The notes below the pieces were generated by a model, which had not been told where the DNA came from, did no database searches, and saw only the letters and a program-made list of their open reading frames with translations. Of a stretch of 64,000 nt of DNA, positions 1 through 8,588 are shown piece by piece. The stretch covers positions 62,001 through 126,000 of the forward strand of contig JANQLG010000050.1 in the NCBI GenBank assembly GCA_028280715.1, given 5' to 3'. Position 1 is the first letter of the stretch. Each line of letters starts with the position of its first letter. The stretch comes from Spongiibacteraceae bacterium (GTDB lineage: Bacteria; Pseudomonadota; Gammaproteobacteria; Pseudomonadales; Dasaniaceae). Both the position numbers and the translations under genes were made by a program.

Positions 1-1914
1 ATGAATTTGCGATTTGGCATAAGATAAATAAGCTCGAATAGCCGCTGTTATCAATCCACCCAGATCAATAACATCCAATCGAAATGAAATAATTTGTTCG
101 ATTTGATCAAGCTGATTACTTTCGTAAAAATATTCCGCCAGGTAACCGGCCGCAATTGCAGAAGCAATAACATCGTTGCCGACAAAATTTTCTGCTAACT
201 CGTAACCATGCTTTAAGTATTGCTCAGCTTCAGAAAACCTCCCCCTAAGCAATAACACATTACCTGTTAGCACATCATTGTAGGTTTTCACAAAGATATT
301 TTTATCATCAATATGTTGAGCAAGCTGTTGTTGATACGCCGAAGCTGCCTCAAAGTCCATCTCCTGCACAGCACAATAGGTCATAATGTTTTGCAAAACA
401 CCCTGACTCCAGTGACTTAACTCCAACCCCGAATTTAAGGTATTTTTTGCAATTACTGCTGCATCGGCGAATTTTTCATTGTAAGCAGAATTAAGTGCTG
501 TGATAGTTTGCAGTGTGGCGTAAGCCGAATCGGTTAAGAAAATTTCCTCATCATCCAGCCGCCGCTGTAATGACTTCAATCCTTCATCAACTTGTTTTGC
601 TTTAAAGGAGAAAGTTAATGCCCATAGCTCAGCCAGCTGAAGAACAGCTTCATGGTGCTGTGAAAACTTAACACCTAAACCCTTAAGCTGATTGACCCAA
701 TCCTGAAGAGTGTTTAACTCACTGCGTAAAATAAGCTCAACGGCTACCTCTTCGAGGTTCAACAGGATGCCATCAGAATCACTGACAAATAGTCCGTGAT
801 AAACCGCCTCCCGTACATCTTTATTCTTTTGGTACCAAGCCTCGGCCTTGCGATGTAATCGCTCCACTTCTGAAGCTGACGCTTCTTCAAATCGTGATTG
901 CAAATAGGTTTTAAAAAGTGGTTGCAATCTACTTTTTTTCTCTTCGAAACAAGTACTAAAAATTTGCTGATCCTGGAATTCAGCAATCAATTTTTGATCA
1001 ACCTCTAAAAGTTCACATAATTGTTGCTCAAAATAAGTATTCAGCAAACTACAACAATATAAAATCTTTAATGTTTGTTCAGATAACTGCTGACAAAAAG
1101 CGTCATAAAATTCATTCAGCTCCTGCTTAATTGATTCAATAGTCTGCCACTTTTTCGTTGATTTTTTTCCAGGCACCAAACTTAACGCATAGGGCCAACC
1201 CAATGAGCATTCATATAGCTCATGAATATAATTTTCATCCACGTCCAATTGATAAACCGTTTTTAACAGGTCGCGCGTTTCAGACAACGTAAAACGCAAT
1301 TCATCAAAACCAATGGATATCCAGCGTTTCGATTTCAGCGCTTTGATACTGATAGGCAATTTATTTCGACTGGCACAAATCAATTGAAAGTCAGATGGCG
1401 CATTTTCCAATAACAACTCGACAAATTGCCAAATATTGGAATCCTGCAAATACTCACAGCAATCCATGATGATATTTACAGGTTGGTTATACTGAAACAA
1501 CTCATTGCAAAACACTGCCATAGCCAATTGCGGAGGACATTCTCCACCAGCCAACAGTAGAAACTGCAAGCGCTCACCCAAGTCCGGGTAAGTCCTTCTT
1601 AGCGATAATGAAAAAGCGCCGAGGAAACGCTGCAAATTGTTTTCGTTAGATGTAACCGTCAACCAGGCATGGGGACGCCGAATTTTCGTATGTTGCTCCC
1701 AATAAATTTGTGACAGTAATTCCGTCTTACCTGATCCCGGAGGGGCATTAAAACCCACTAGAACAGGATTATCGACAGCAGCCAGCAGTTCGGTGAACCG
1801 AGGTCTATGAAGGGTATTGCGAGAAACGCGAGGAGGTTTCAGCTGGCTATCCAGAATTGGGATAGCGGCACCATCGACACTAGACTCATTACTAGATTCG
1901 TTACTAAGCTCCAA
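1..1914 (-). CDS. MalT-like LuxR-family ATP-dependent transcriptional regulator (partial)
   Basis: An open frame of 638 codons runs off the left edge, so the C-terminus is missing. A Walker A motif (PPGSGKTE, about residues 56-63) and a Walker B-like strand (INIIMDCC, about 145-152) mark a STAND-type NTPase. The rest is helical and repeat-rich, as in the winged-helix and TPR part of MalT. MalT relatives are about 900 residues and end in a LuxR HTH, which would lie outside the window. I chose a TTG start at 1914: an in-frame stop lies three codons upstream, an AGAGG sits about 14 nt before it, and no ATG precedes the Walker A motif. Such proteins are usually cytoplasmic activators responding to a small inducer plus ATP; the inducer cannot be read here. 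Its position next to a fatty-acyl or aromatic-acyl CoA operon is suggestive only. Confidence 0.75.
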   Translation of the reverse strand, partial: MELSNESSNESSVDGAAIPILDSQLKPPRVSRNTLHRPRFTELLAAVDNPVLVGFNAPPGSGKTELLSQIYWEQHTKIRRPHAWLTVTSNENNLQRFLGAFSLSLRRTYPDLGERLQFLLLAGGECPPQLAMAVFCNELFQYNQPVNIIMDCCEYLQDSNIWQFVELLLENAPSDFQLICASRNKLPISIKALKSKRWISIGFDELRFTLSETRDLLKTVYQLDVDENYIHELYECSLGWPYALSLVPGKKSTKKWQTIESIKQELNEFYDAFCQQLSEQTLKILYCCSLLNTYFEQQLCELLEVDQKLIAEFQDQQIFSTCFEEKKSRLQPLFKTYLQSRFEEASASEVERLHRKAEAWYQKNKDVREAVYHGLFVSDSDGILLNLEEVAVELILRSELNTLQDWVNQLKGLGVKFSQHHEAVLQLAELWALTFSFKAKQVDEGLKSLQRRLDDEEIFLTDSAYATLQTITALNSAYNEKFADAAVIAKNTLNSGLELSHWSQGVLQNIMTYCAVQEMDFEAASAYQQQLAQHIDDKNIFVKTYNDVLTGNVLLLRGRFSEAEQYLKHGYELAENFVGNDVIASAIAAGYLAEYFYESNQLDQIEQIISFRLDVIDLGGLITAAIRAYLSYAKSQIH

Positions 1915-1984
1915 GACCGACTACAACCTCTTTTTATTTTAAACAGGTGAGTTCGGAGTATAGACACGCTGAACCTAAAAAAAA

Positions 1985-2012
1985 ACAGCCTCAGAGCAAA
2001 CTCTGAAGCTGT
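1985..2012 (-). terminator. Rho-independent terminator of the acyl-CoA operon
   Basis: The arms ACAGCCTCAGAG and CTCTGAAGCTGT pair 11 of 12 positions around a CAAA loop. On the minus strand the stem is followed by an uninterrupted U tract (A run on the plus strand at 1977-1985). It lies about 50 nt beyond the stop of the acyl-CoA dehydrogenase gene. Confidence 0.8.
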
Positions 2013-2064
2013 CTTTTATTTGCCCGAAATAATGGACAACGGCGATACTGAAGCTAACGCTTGA

Positions 2065-3318
2065 TTATAACTTCTCGGGATTAACCAACATCGAGCCGCC
2101 TTTAACAGCTAGCATTTCGTTACAACCATCAGCAATCATACCGGCGCGAGCATCACGTAACAGTTTCTCCATCGGATACTCTTTGGTCATACCGTTGCCA
2201 CCAAAGATTTGCAACGCGTCAGAACATACTTCGAAGCCTAATTGAGTAGTGGTAACTTTGGCAGCGGTAGAACCCTGCAGCGCAGGCGTTTCATGGCTGG
2301 CATTGTACTCAAGAGTTCTTCTGATCAATGCACGAGACGCTTCAACCTTGCGGAACATATGGAACAAGCGATAACGAACGCTTTGGTGTTTGATGATAGG
2401 CACACCACCGGCTTTACGCTCATGCGCGTAATCCAGCGCTAATTCAAAAGCGGCACGCGCATTACCCAACCACATGATCGCTACCATTGGGTTGGCAATA
2501 GACAATACTTTGTAAGCATATTCTTCGTAAGTGTCTGGGCCTGCCAGAACGTTAGCAATGGGCACTTCGACATTATCGAAATACAGTTCGGTCTGGTTCA
2601 GCGTACGCACACCCATTTTTTCCAGCGGCTGACCACGGGTTATTCCAGGTGAATCCAGTGGCACGATCACGGCCACGCCAGGTTTGGTCACACCATCTAC
2701 CTCTGCATGACAGAACAAAGCACAAACCTGTGCAGTGAAGCCGCCTGAAATCCACGCTGACTTTTGACCTTGAACAATAACTTTATCGCCTTCAATCTTA
2801 GCAACACAATTTGGTCGACCATAGGTGCCATTGCTGCCGTAAGTTGGCTCACCGCCATAGTGCAATGCGCCATTGGCATCTAGCATATCAGTACCATGGT
2901 CTGGCTCAGTAATACCCCAACAGCCGGTTTTAAAACTGTCACAATACTTGGCCATTTCCATGTTGCCCGCCAGTAGCGAGAACATCACTGGGAATTGCTT
3001 AGTCAAAATTTGACAGGCCAACCCACAGTCACCCCAGGCCAGCTCTTCTGACGCAATCGCCAGCAGCTTAACCTGTTCAACAGGGTCCATGTCTACCATA
3101 TCTGTCAGGTTCAAACCGAGAGACTCAGCCTTCTCAATCACATCCCAAAGCTCTGAATCCTCAGCAGCCATCTCTTCAGCCGACAGCTTGTCAAGACGCA
3201 AACCTGCGGGACGCATTACTTCTTCAGCAAACTTGTGACAGTTATCCTGAACCGCTTGCTCCAATTCGTTTAAAGGTGCTTCCAAACCGCTGACAGGAAG
3301 CTCAATATATTTAGCCAT
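2065..3318 (-). CDS. acyl-CoA dehydrogenase family protein
   Basis: This 417-residue flavoprotein should introduce an alpha,beta double bond into an acyl-CoA, passing electrons to ETF. The FAD-side motif CWGITEPDHGTD (about 133-144) and the C-terminal QIFGGNGMTKEYPMEKLLRD region are typical of the family. Where medium-chain enzymes carry the catalytic Glu (IYEGT), this protein reads IADGCNEM, with Asp at about residue 397. The base may thus be Asp, or it may sit on another helix as in isovaleryl-CoA dehydrogenases. The ATG at 3318 is chosen because GAGGT lies 6 nt upstream; an upstream extension of 12 codons lacks this. It is the last gene of the thiolase-ligase-dehydrogenase operon, 119 nt after the ligase gene. 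Confidence 0.88.
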   Translation of the reverse strand: MAKYIELPVSGLEAPLNELEQAVQDNCHKFAEEVMRPAGLRLDKLSAEEMAAEDSELWDVIEKAESLGLNLTDMVDMDPVEQVKLLAIASEELAWGDCGLACQILTKQFPVMFSLLAGNMEMAKYCDSFKTGCWGITEPDHGTDMLDANGALHYGGEPTYGSNGTYGRPNCVAKIEGDKVIVQGQKSAWISGGFTAQVCALFCHAEVDGVTKPGVAVIVPLDSPGITRGQPLEKMGVRTLNQTELYFDNVEVPIANVLAGPDTYEEYAYKVLSIANPMVAIMWLGNARAAFELALDYAHERKAGGVPIIKHQSVRYRLFHMFRKVEASRALIRRTLEYNASHETPALQGSTAAKVTTTQLGFEVCSDALQIFGGNGMTKEYPMEKLLRDARAGMIADGCNEMLAVKGGSMLVNPEKL

Positions 3319-3437
3319 AGTCCATACCTCACTCAGATACTTACAACGTACCAATCATCGTTATTATTAAAAACCAGAGCCTACAGACTTTGGTTCATTT
3401 TTTAAAAATTAGTTTCAGCTTAAATTAACTAACCAGC

Positions 3438-5033
3438 TTAACGTGAAAACACATTGCCCTTGCCAGCATCGTAATCTTCCACCAAAAATCGTTCCTGGGG
3501 TTTCTCAGAAGCGGTTTTTGGAATCTCGTTCACTACCTGAATGTGATCAGGAATATAGTTTTTCTCCAAACGGCCTTCGCAATAGGCAAAGATTTCATCG
3601 GTAGAAAAACTTCCACTATCGGTAGGAACAATAGCAGCAACAATATCGCGCTCACCGGGAGCAAGACCAGGTGTTGCTACACCGTATATAAAGACATCAT
3701 CTACGCTGTCACATTCGGCCAGTTCTTTTTCCAGAATTCCAGGGCTGATGAAATCACCATTTTTGCGAATACCGCCACCTTTACGGAACAGGAAGTACAA
3801 CCAACCTTCTTCATCCTGATAACCAATATCACCCATTCGTAACCAACCACCAGCAACTTTCTTAGTCGTGGCTTCTTCATTTTTGAAGTATTTAACGTTC
3901 GGCGTAGAGCCATCGGTGTTTTGGAAAATCAATTCACCAGGCTCGCCGGCAGCCACTTCATTGTCATCTTCATCGACAATCTTGCACACCATACTGGCGG
4001 GAGGCTTGCCGATTGAACCGATAGGTCCAACACCGGGAGGATTGGCAGAGAAACCACCTTCCGCCGCACCGTAAAATTCATAAATTTCCAGATTAAAACG
4101 CTCGGCAAAAGCATTCCAGATTTCCTTCGGCATGCCTGCACTGATCACCAACCTGACCGGGTTATCCGAGTCATTGTCTTTTGCGGGCTCGCTGTAAATA
4201 GCATTCGTCATACCACCCAACAAATTAAATATCGTACATCCGTACTTGCGGGTGATATCCCATAAACGCGACTTGGTAAATTTCTGGCTGATAACACAGC
4301 GCATACCTGCATATAGGCTGCTGCCAAGTGTTAACAGCTGCGCATTGGCGTGAGTCAGAGACAGACCAGTGTACGGCCTATCTTGTTCATTCAAACCAAA
4401 CAATTGATAAGCCATCGCAGCTACACCCATACGGCTGTACGGACTCAGGATAGCCTTCGGATCACCAGTAGTTCCTGAGGTAAACAACATTTGCATCGGC
4501 ATTTCGGGATCATTAGCAGCAATCGGTAACTCTTCAACTTGATCGTCATAAATCGATTGCAGGCTTTTAACCTTTATTTTTCCAGGGTTGATATCCGCAG
4601 GAATATCGTCAATCACCCATAACCACTCCAGGTTTGGTAGCTCGTCAGCAATTTCCAACACGGCGGGCAAGCTAAAAGCACTGACTACTGCACCACGGCA
4701 TTCGGTAAAGTTCAGCATATAACTGAGCTTGGCACCTTTACTACGTGGATCAATGGGAACGAATACGGTAGCTGCAATAGAGGAACCCACCATCGCATCG
4801 ACAAATTCAACATGGTTATGCATAAAAATGGCAAAGCGATCCTCTGCCTGCATACCTTCCTTTAACAATCCATTCGCTACCTTTTGGCCGTTATCCCATA
4901 ACTGCTGATAGGTTCTAACAGTTTCAATATATTCTCGATCAGGGCCAATCTCTACAAAAGTAGCCACATCCAGATCAGGATTCTCGGCTACATGTTTTTT
5001 TATGATATGACCTAAAATAAAATCTGTACTCAT
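3438..5033 (-). CDS. AMP-forming acyl-CoA synthetase (ANL superfamily)
   Basis: This 531-residue enzyme should activate a carboxylic acid to its CoA thioester using ATP. The phosphate-binding motif LFTSGTTGDPKA lies at about 183-194. The hinge-region motif RMGDIGYQDEEGW, the NGDFISP segment and the C-terminal catalytic lysine in PKTASEKPQ (Lys511) are all present, so the enzyme looks active. Overall character resembles the CaiC/long-chain and aromatic acid ligase branch, but the substrate cannot be told. It lies 20 nt after the thiolase stop, so the two are almost certainly co-transcribed. With the thiolase and dehydrogenase it forms a short beta-oxidation-like route in which the hydratase and hydroxyacyl-CoA dehydrogenase steps are not local. 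Confidence 0.88.
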   Translation of the reverse strand: MSTDFILGHIIKKHVAENPDLDVATFVEIGPDREYIETVRTYQQLWDNGQKVANGLLKEGMQAEDRFAIFMHNHVEFVDAMVGSSIAATVFVPIDPRSKGAKLSYMLNFTECRGAVVSAFSLPAVLEIADELPNLEWLWVIDDIPADINPGKIKVKSLQSIYDDQVEELPIAANDPEMPMQMLFTSGTTGDPKAILSPYSRMGVAAMAYQLFGLNEQDRPYTGLSLTHANAQLLTLGSSLYAGMRCVISQKFTKSRLWDITRKYGCTIFNLLGGMTNAIYSEPAKDNDSDNPVRLVISAGMPKEIWNAFAERFNLEIYEFYGAAEGGFSANPPGVGPIGSIGKPPASMVCKIVDEDDNEVAAGEPGELIFQNTDGSTPNVKYFKNEEATTKKVAGGWLRMGDIGYQDEEGWLYFLFRKGGGIRKNGDFISPGILEKELAECDSVDDVFIYGVATPGLAPGERDIVAAIVPTDSGSFSTDEIFAYCEGRLEKNYIPDHIQVVNEIPKTASEKPQERFLVEDYDAGKGNVFSR

Positions 5034-5053
5034 CGTCTTCGCCTATTGCCTTC

Positions 5054-6289
5054 TTATATTTTAAGAACACTAACTACCATAGCGCCCGCGTCTTCACCGA
5101 CGTAGCCACCACCATTTTCAGCCAAAGCTACTTTGGCCCCCTCAACCTGACGATCACCACAATTGCCACGTAGCTGTTCAGTCAACTCAAAAATCTGTGC
5201 AAGACCGGTTGCTCCGATAGGGTGACCTTTACGCAATAAGCCACCCGAAGTATTCACAGGCACCTTGCCACCGAGTTTAGTTTCTCCTTCCTCAGTGAAA
5301 GGGCCTCCATCACCATAAGGACACAGACCCAGGTGCTCAATACACAAAATTTCCGATGGTGCTGAAGCATCGTGCAATTCAACGACATTAACCTCTTCGG
5401 GGCCAATACCTGCTGCCTCATAGGCTCTGCGAGAAGCTATTTCTGTTACCGTCTCTTCAGTATTTTCGTCGTAATCAAAGCCGCTCATGATCACTGTTGA
5501 CGCCACTTGGACCGGATGACTAATACCTAATTCACGCGCCTTTTTCTCACTCATGACAATCGCTGCTGCTGCGCCATCACCAATGGGAGAACACATAGGC
5601 AAGGTCAGGGGATAGCAAATCTCTGGTGCTGCCAGTACTTCTTCTACAGTTAAACACTGTTGATATTGCGCTCTAGGGTTCAAGCTGCCATGGAAGGAAT
5701 TTTTTGCTGATACTGCTGCATATTGCTCACGAGTCGTGCCATATTTATGGGTATGCTCTGCCGCCCAGGTAGCGTAGATATCCATAAATAGAGAGCGCTT
5801 GCTACCTGCGCCTTCTGCGTCACGTTGCACGCCGGCTGCATCCATACGCTTGTCCAGATTTTCAGACAGCTTGTCGATACCCAACACATCTACTGCACCA
5901 GTGAAAACAGAAAAAGTTTTTTGCTTGTCTTCTGAATACAGTTTTTCATAGCCGCAAGCCAACACAATATCGTAAGCTCCCAACTCAACCATCATAACGG
6001 CTTGATTAAATGCAGTGGCAGCTGATGCACAGGCATTCTCTGTATTAATCACGGGAATACCGCCAATACCCATCTCCCTGGCAATAACCTGCCCGGGAAC
6101 ACATACTTGCCCAGTAATCACCCCCGCAGCAGCGTTACCCATGTAGGCTGCCTGCAATTCTTTACTTTCTATGCCCGCATCAGTAAGTGCTTGCTGAATT
6201 GCTTCACCCGCAAGCTCTTTGATTGAGCGGTCAATAAATTTACCGAATTGGGTCATACCAACGCCGGCAACAACGGCTTTTGTAGTCAT
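5054..6289 (-). CDS. thiolase family protein (SCP2/SCPx-type acetyl-CoA acyltransferase)
   Basis: This 411-residue protein has the thiolase nucleophile in the context NTENACASA (Cys87), the GGLLRKGHPIGATG segment carrying the active-site His, and a C-terminal glycine-rich ENGGGY. The short SCP2-type layout, rather than the FadA type, is common in sterol and aromatic side-chain degradation operons. Such thiolases often travel with a DUF35 OB-fold/Zn-ribbon partner; none is present here. An AGGAAA ribosome site precedes the ATG at 6289. It is the first gene of the operon, and the promoter should lie in the 469-bp gap to the TetR gene. Thiolytic cleavage is the likely direction given the ligase and dehydrogenase beside it. 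Confidence 0.87.
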   Translation of the reverse strand: MTTKAVVAGVGMTQFGKFIDRSIKELAGEAIQQALTDAGIESKELQAAYMGNAAAGVITGQVCVPGQVIAREMGIGGIPVINTENACASAATAFNQAVMMVELGAYDIVLACGYEKLYSEDKQKTFSVFTGAVDVLGIDKLSENLDKRMDAAGVQRDAEGAGSKRSLFMDIYATWAAEHTHKYGTTREQYAAVSAKNSFHGSLNPRAQYQQCLTVEEVLAAPEICYPLTLPMCSPIGDGAAAAIVMSEKKARELGISHPVQVASTVIMSGFDYDENTEETVTEIASRRAYEAAGIGPEEVNVVELHDASAPSEILCIEHLGLCPYGDGGPFTEEGETKLGGKVPVNTSGGLLRKGHPIGATGLAQIFELTEQLRGNCGDRQVEGAKVALAENGGGYVGEDAGAMVVSVLKI

Positions 6290-6758
6290 AAAATTTCCTG
6301 AGTCAGTACTGAAGTTGGCGGCATATTAAAACACCAATAAGCCTTACATCCAAACTTTGTGGATATCAATCACATTGATACAAATATGACAGCATATAGC
6401 CAATTCAAGCCCTTTTTGAGCGGACTCACAAAGACCAAGCACCATAAATGCGTCATCTTTTATCCAAACCACGCAGTTTACCGATAACAACACCCAGAGG
6501 AACTTTCTTTAGTGAGGGTTGGGTCAAGTTATTGACCAAATTACGTCATTAACCTAACCCAAACTATCATCAGCTGCCGGTTTCATAGAGCTTGTAGACT
6601 GGCCGTTCTACTCTGCAGACTACCACCAGGATAGAGACTAACACCCTAACAAAAATGGCCCAGGCTTATTTGCCTAGGCCACCTCCTTTAATCGCTGTTT
6701 AATTGAGTTTGAAGCTTAAAATTGACCTACTCAAATCTGTGTCTTGTATTTACCGAGA
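6290..6758. other. intergenic region with two candidate operators
   Basis: No convincing gene is seen. Two perfect short dyads stand out: TATCAA-N5-TTGATA at 6364-6380, 75 nt upstream of the thiolase gene, and GGTCAA-N4-TTGACC at 6522-6537. Either could be the target of one of the two TetR proteins next door. The spacing and 6-bp arms fit TetR-type sites, but both are seen only once in the window. A terminator for the TetR gene lies at the right end. Confidence 0.4.
6657..6680 (-). terminator. Rho-independent terminator after the first TetR gene
   Basis: On the minus strand GGCCTAGGC and GCCTGGGCC pair with one wobble around an AAATAA loop, followed by ATTTTTG. It lies 79 nt past the stop at 6759. 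Confidence 0.7.
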
Positions 6759-7445
6759 TCAAGCTACAGGCACAACCTGCTCTTCTCTAGCTCTAACAAG
6801 TACATTATCAATTAGGGCCTTTATAGTGTTGAAGTACAGTTTCTCAATATATCCTTTATCATTGGTAATATCGTTCGCCTCCATTGCCTGCTTCTGCTTG
6901 GAGTTTGTTGCCATTAGCGGACGAGTACCGAGTACAACCACTTTCAGCGAATGGAAAAAGCTTGCCGCCAAATCTTCGGTGATTTCTTCAAAAATTGATT
7001 TAAGTAGACTGACCAGTAACTTGGTCTGAGTAAGGTAGGCTTGTTGACTGTTGGCCAGGGCTTCTCTGGGCGCTTTTTCTTGTATTATGGTGTATTTAAG
7101 TGGGAGTAATTTAACTAACCGCTGATGCCGCGACTGCACTTCCACCCAAAGGCGAGCGAAGGTTTCTGAGTCCAACCGGTCATTACCCAATGTTTGCTTA
7201 AGGTCTAAAAACCACTTTTCTGAGTCACGCCTAATCAACTCAAGAAAAATTTCCTCTTTACTACCAAAATATTTGTAAAGATTCGAGCGGGTAAATTCAG
7301 CTTCACGAGCAATCATTGCAAGGTTGATTTTCTCAAAGTCCTTATGCTCAAAAAGCCTGGCAGTTGCTTCAATAATTTCAACAATACGCACTTCTTTTTG
7401 TTCTGGAGTCCTCGCACGCTCCCAGCTTGCAGTCGCTACTGACAT
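6759..7445 (-). CDS. TetR/AcrR family transcriptional regulator (paralog A)
   Basis: This 228-residue regulator has an N-terminal helix-turn-helix (INLAMIAREAEFTRSNLYKY, about residues 41-60) followed by SKEEIFLELI, the classic TetR pattern. The C-terminal ligand domain has no recognisable specificity. The ATG at 7445 is preferred over a GTG three codons upstream because a purine-rich AAGGGTGG lies 6-8 nt before it. It is a close paralog of the next TetR gene, with nearly identical recognition helices, so both may bind the same DNA. The AATAAGAGAC motif upstream of both supports this. Its position between the acyl-CoA operon and the TonB receptor suggests it senses a CoA-thioester or acid intermediate; that is inference. 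Confidence 0.88.
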   Translation of the reverse strand: MSVATASWERARTPEQKEVRIVEIIEATARLFEHKDFEKINLAMIAREAEFTRSNLYKYFGSKEEIFLELIRRDSEKWFLDLKQTLGNDRLDSETFARLWVEVQSRHQRLVKLLPLKYTIIQEKAPREALANSQQAYLTQTKLLVSLLKSIFEEITEDLAASFFHSLKVVVLGTRPLMATNSKQKQAMEANDITNDKGYIEKLYFNTIKALIDNVLVRAREEQVVPVA

Positions 7446-7509
7446 GTCACCCACCCTTAACTATTCAATAAAACTATGAACTAGAGATGTAGCTCAAACA
7501 GGGCTCAAC

Positions 7510-7553
7510 AATAAGAGACAACTAGACTCCTGTCAAGAGACTCGAATTCTCTT
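7510..7553. promoter_or_regulatory. candidate TetR operator region upstream of paralog A
   Basis: The segment starts with AATAAGAGACAAC (7510-7522), which matches the first 10 bases of both arms of the large inverted repeat at 8499-8545. It also contains the dyad AAGAGA-N7-TCTCTT at 7535-7553. It sits 65-108 bp upstream of the paralog A start. Confidence 0.45.
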
Positions 7554-7645
7554 AAGTAGGACCGCGAGTTTCCTTTGCCAATAAAATGCAGTGGGTTTTA
7601 ATTAGAGAAATGGGCTTTTCAGTAATGGAATACCGTTATTCCAAA

Positions 7646-8356
7646 TCAAGAGACTGACTGAAGCGAAGCCTCTTTAGCTCGATCCAATACACTCTCAATT
7701 AATGCCTTCGTACAGTAAAAGTACTGCTCCTGAAAATACTCTGTATCGTATTTCATACCACAGGCTATCATGGCCTCTTTCTGACGCGTATTGAAGGTCA
7801 AATAAGGATAAGATCCTATCGAAAGGGCTGCCTGCGCAATAAGGAAATCTCCGGCCAACTCCTCCGTCAAACCGTCAAATAAAGACACCAACAACTTCAA
7901 CACGTAACCAGCTTCTTCCAGATAGGTTTTTTTAAGAGCTATAAGGCTATCCAGCGAGGCATTCTTTTCCAAAACGGTATACATAATGGTATGTAGCTGA
8001 GTTAGGCGGGTATGACGCAGCTGCACCTCCATCCATTCGCGGGAAAACATATCCGTGTCTACACTACGCCCCTTGAAGGTTTTCTCAAGATCTTTTCGCC
8101 ACTTCACGCGATCCAGCTTTATTAACTCAAGAAAGATTTCTTCTTTACTGGCAAAATATTTGTAAATATTCGAACGGGTAAAATTGGCCTCTTTGGCAAT
8201 CATGGCCAGATTGATGTCATCCACATCGAGATTTTTGTACAGTCGAGCTGCAGCCTGAACAATCTCTGCTATCCGCTCGTTTTTTTGTTCTTCACTTCTT
8301 GCTCTTTCCCAACTACCTACGACCACTACTCGCCATCCTCTATCCACACCCAACAT
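7646..8356 (-). CDS. TetR/AcrR family transcriptional regulator (paralog B)
   Basis: A TetR protein of up to 236 residues; its HTH segment INLAMIAKEANFTRSNIYKY differs from paralog A at only four of twenty positions. The recognition helix TRSN(I/L)YKYF is shared. The ATG at 8356 has no good ribosome site. A GTG at 8326, with AGAGGA about 9 nt upstream, would give the same N-terminal layout as paralog A (xxxxSWERAR) and may be the true start. Divergent from the TonB receptor gene at 8589, it is the obvious local candidate to bind the repeat between them. The tandem TetR pair probably arose by duplication. Confidence 0.87.
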   Translation of the reverse strand: MLGVDRGWRVVVVGSWERARSEEQKNERIAEIVQAAARLYKNLDVDDINLAMIAKEANFTRSNIYKYFASKEEIFLELIKLDRVKWRKDLEKTFKGRSVDTDMFSREWMEVQLRHTRLTQLHTIMYTVLEKNASLDSLIALKKTYLEEAGYVLKLLVSLFDGLTEELAGDFLIAQAALSIGSYPYLTFNTRQKEAMIACGMKYDTEYFQEQYFYCTKALIESVLDRAKEASLQSVS

Positions 8357-8407
8357 TAAGGATTATTCATCCAGGGCATTAACCTTTATTAACCTTATGA
8401 TCATATT

Positions 8408-8438
8408 TTGGAATCCTTTGCCACAACTGATATATAAT
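8408..8438 (+). promoter_or_regulatory. candidate promoter of the first TonB receptor gene
   Basis: TTGGAA at 8408-8413 is followed after 17 bp by TATATA, or after 19 bp by TATAAT (8433-8438). Transcription from here would give a leader of about 145 nt that contains the 8499-8545 inverted repeat. Confidence 0.35.
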
Positions 8439-8498
8439 CGCCGCCAATTTCCATGGCCAACCATAATTCCAACCATATCAGCCATAACAACAACTGAC

Positions 8499-8545
8499 AA
8501 TAAGAGACGACGTGATTCTTGATAAAAGTCACCTCGTCTCTTATT
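8499..8545. promoter_or_regulatory. 17-bp inverted repeat before the TonB receptor gene
   Basis: AATAAGAGACGACGTGA (8499-8515) and TCACCTCGTCTCTTATT (8529-8545) pair at 16 of 17 positions around a 13-nt loop. No T run follows, so it is not a normal terminator. It ends 43 nt before the receptor start. The AATAAGAGAC half-site recurs at 7510 upstream of TetR paralog A, which favours a protein-binding operator; a leader RNA hairpin is the alternative. Confidence 0.6.
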
Positions 8546-8588
8546 ATGCGAGAAATTATATACCTCTACATATAAGGCCTATTATTCA

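Noticed and set aside
6703-7029. A 108-codon plus-strand frame over the first TetR gene
   Set aside because: It is antisense to a clear TetR protein, lacks a ribosome site and covers the TetR terminator.
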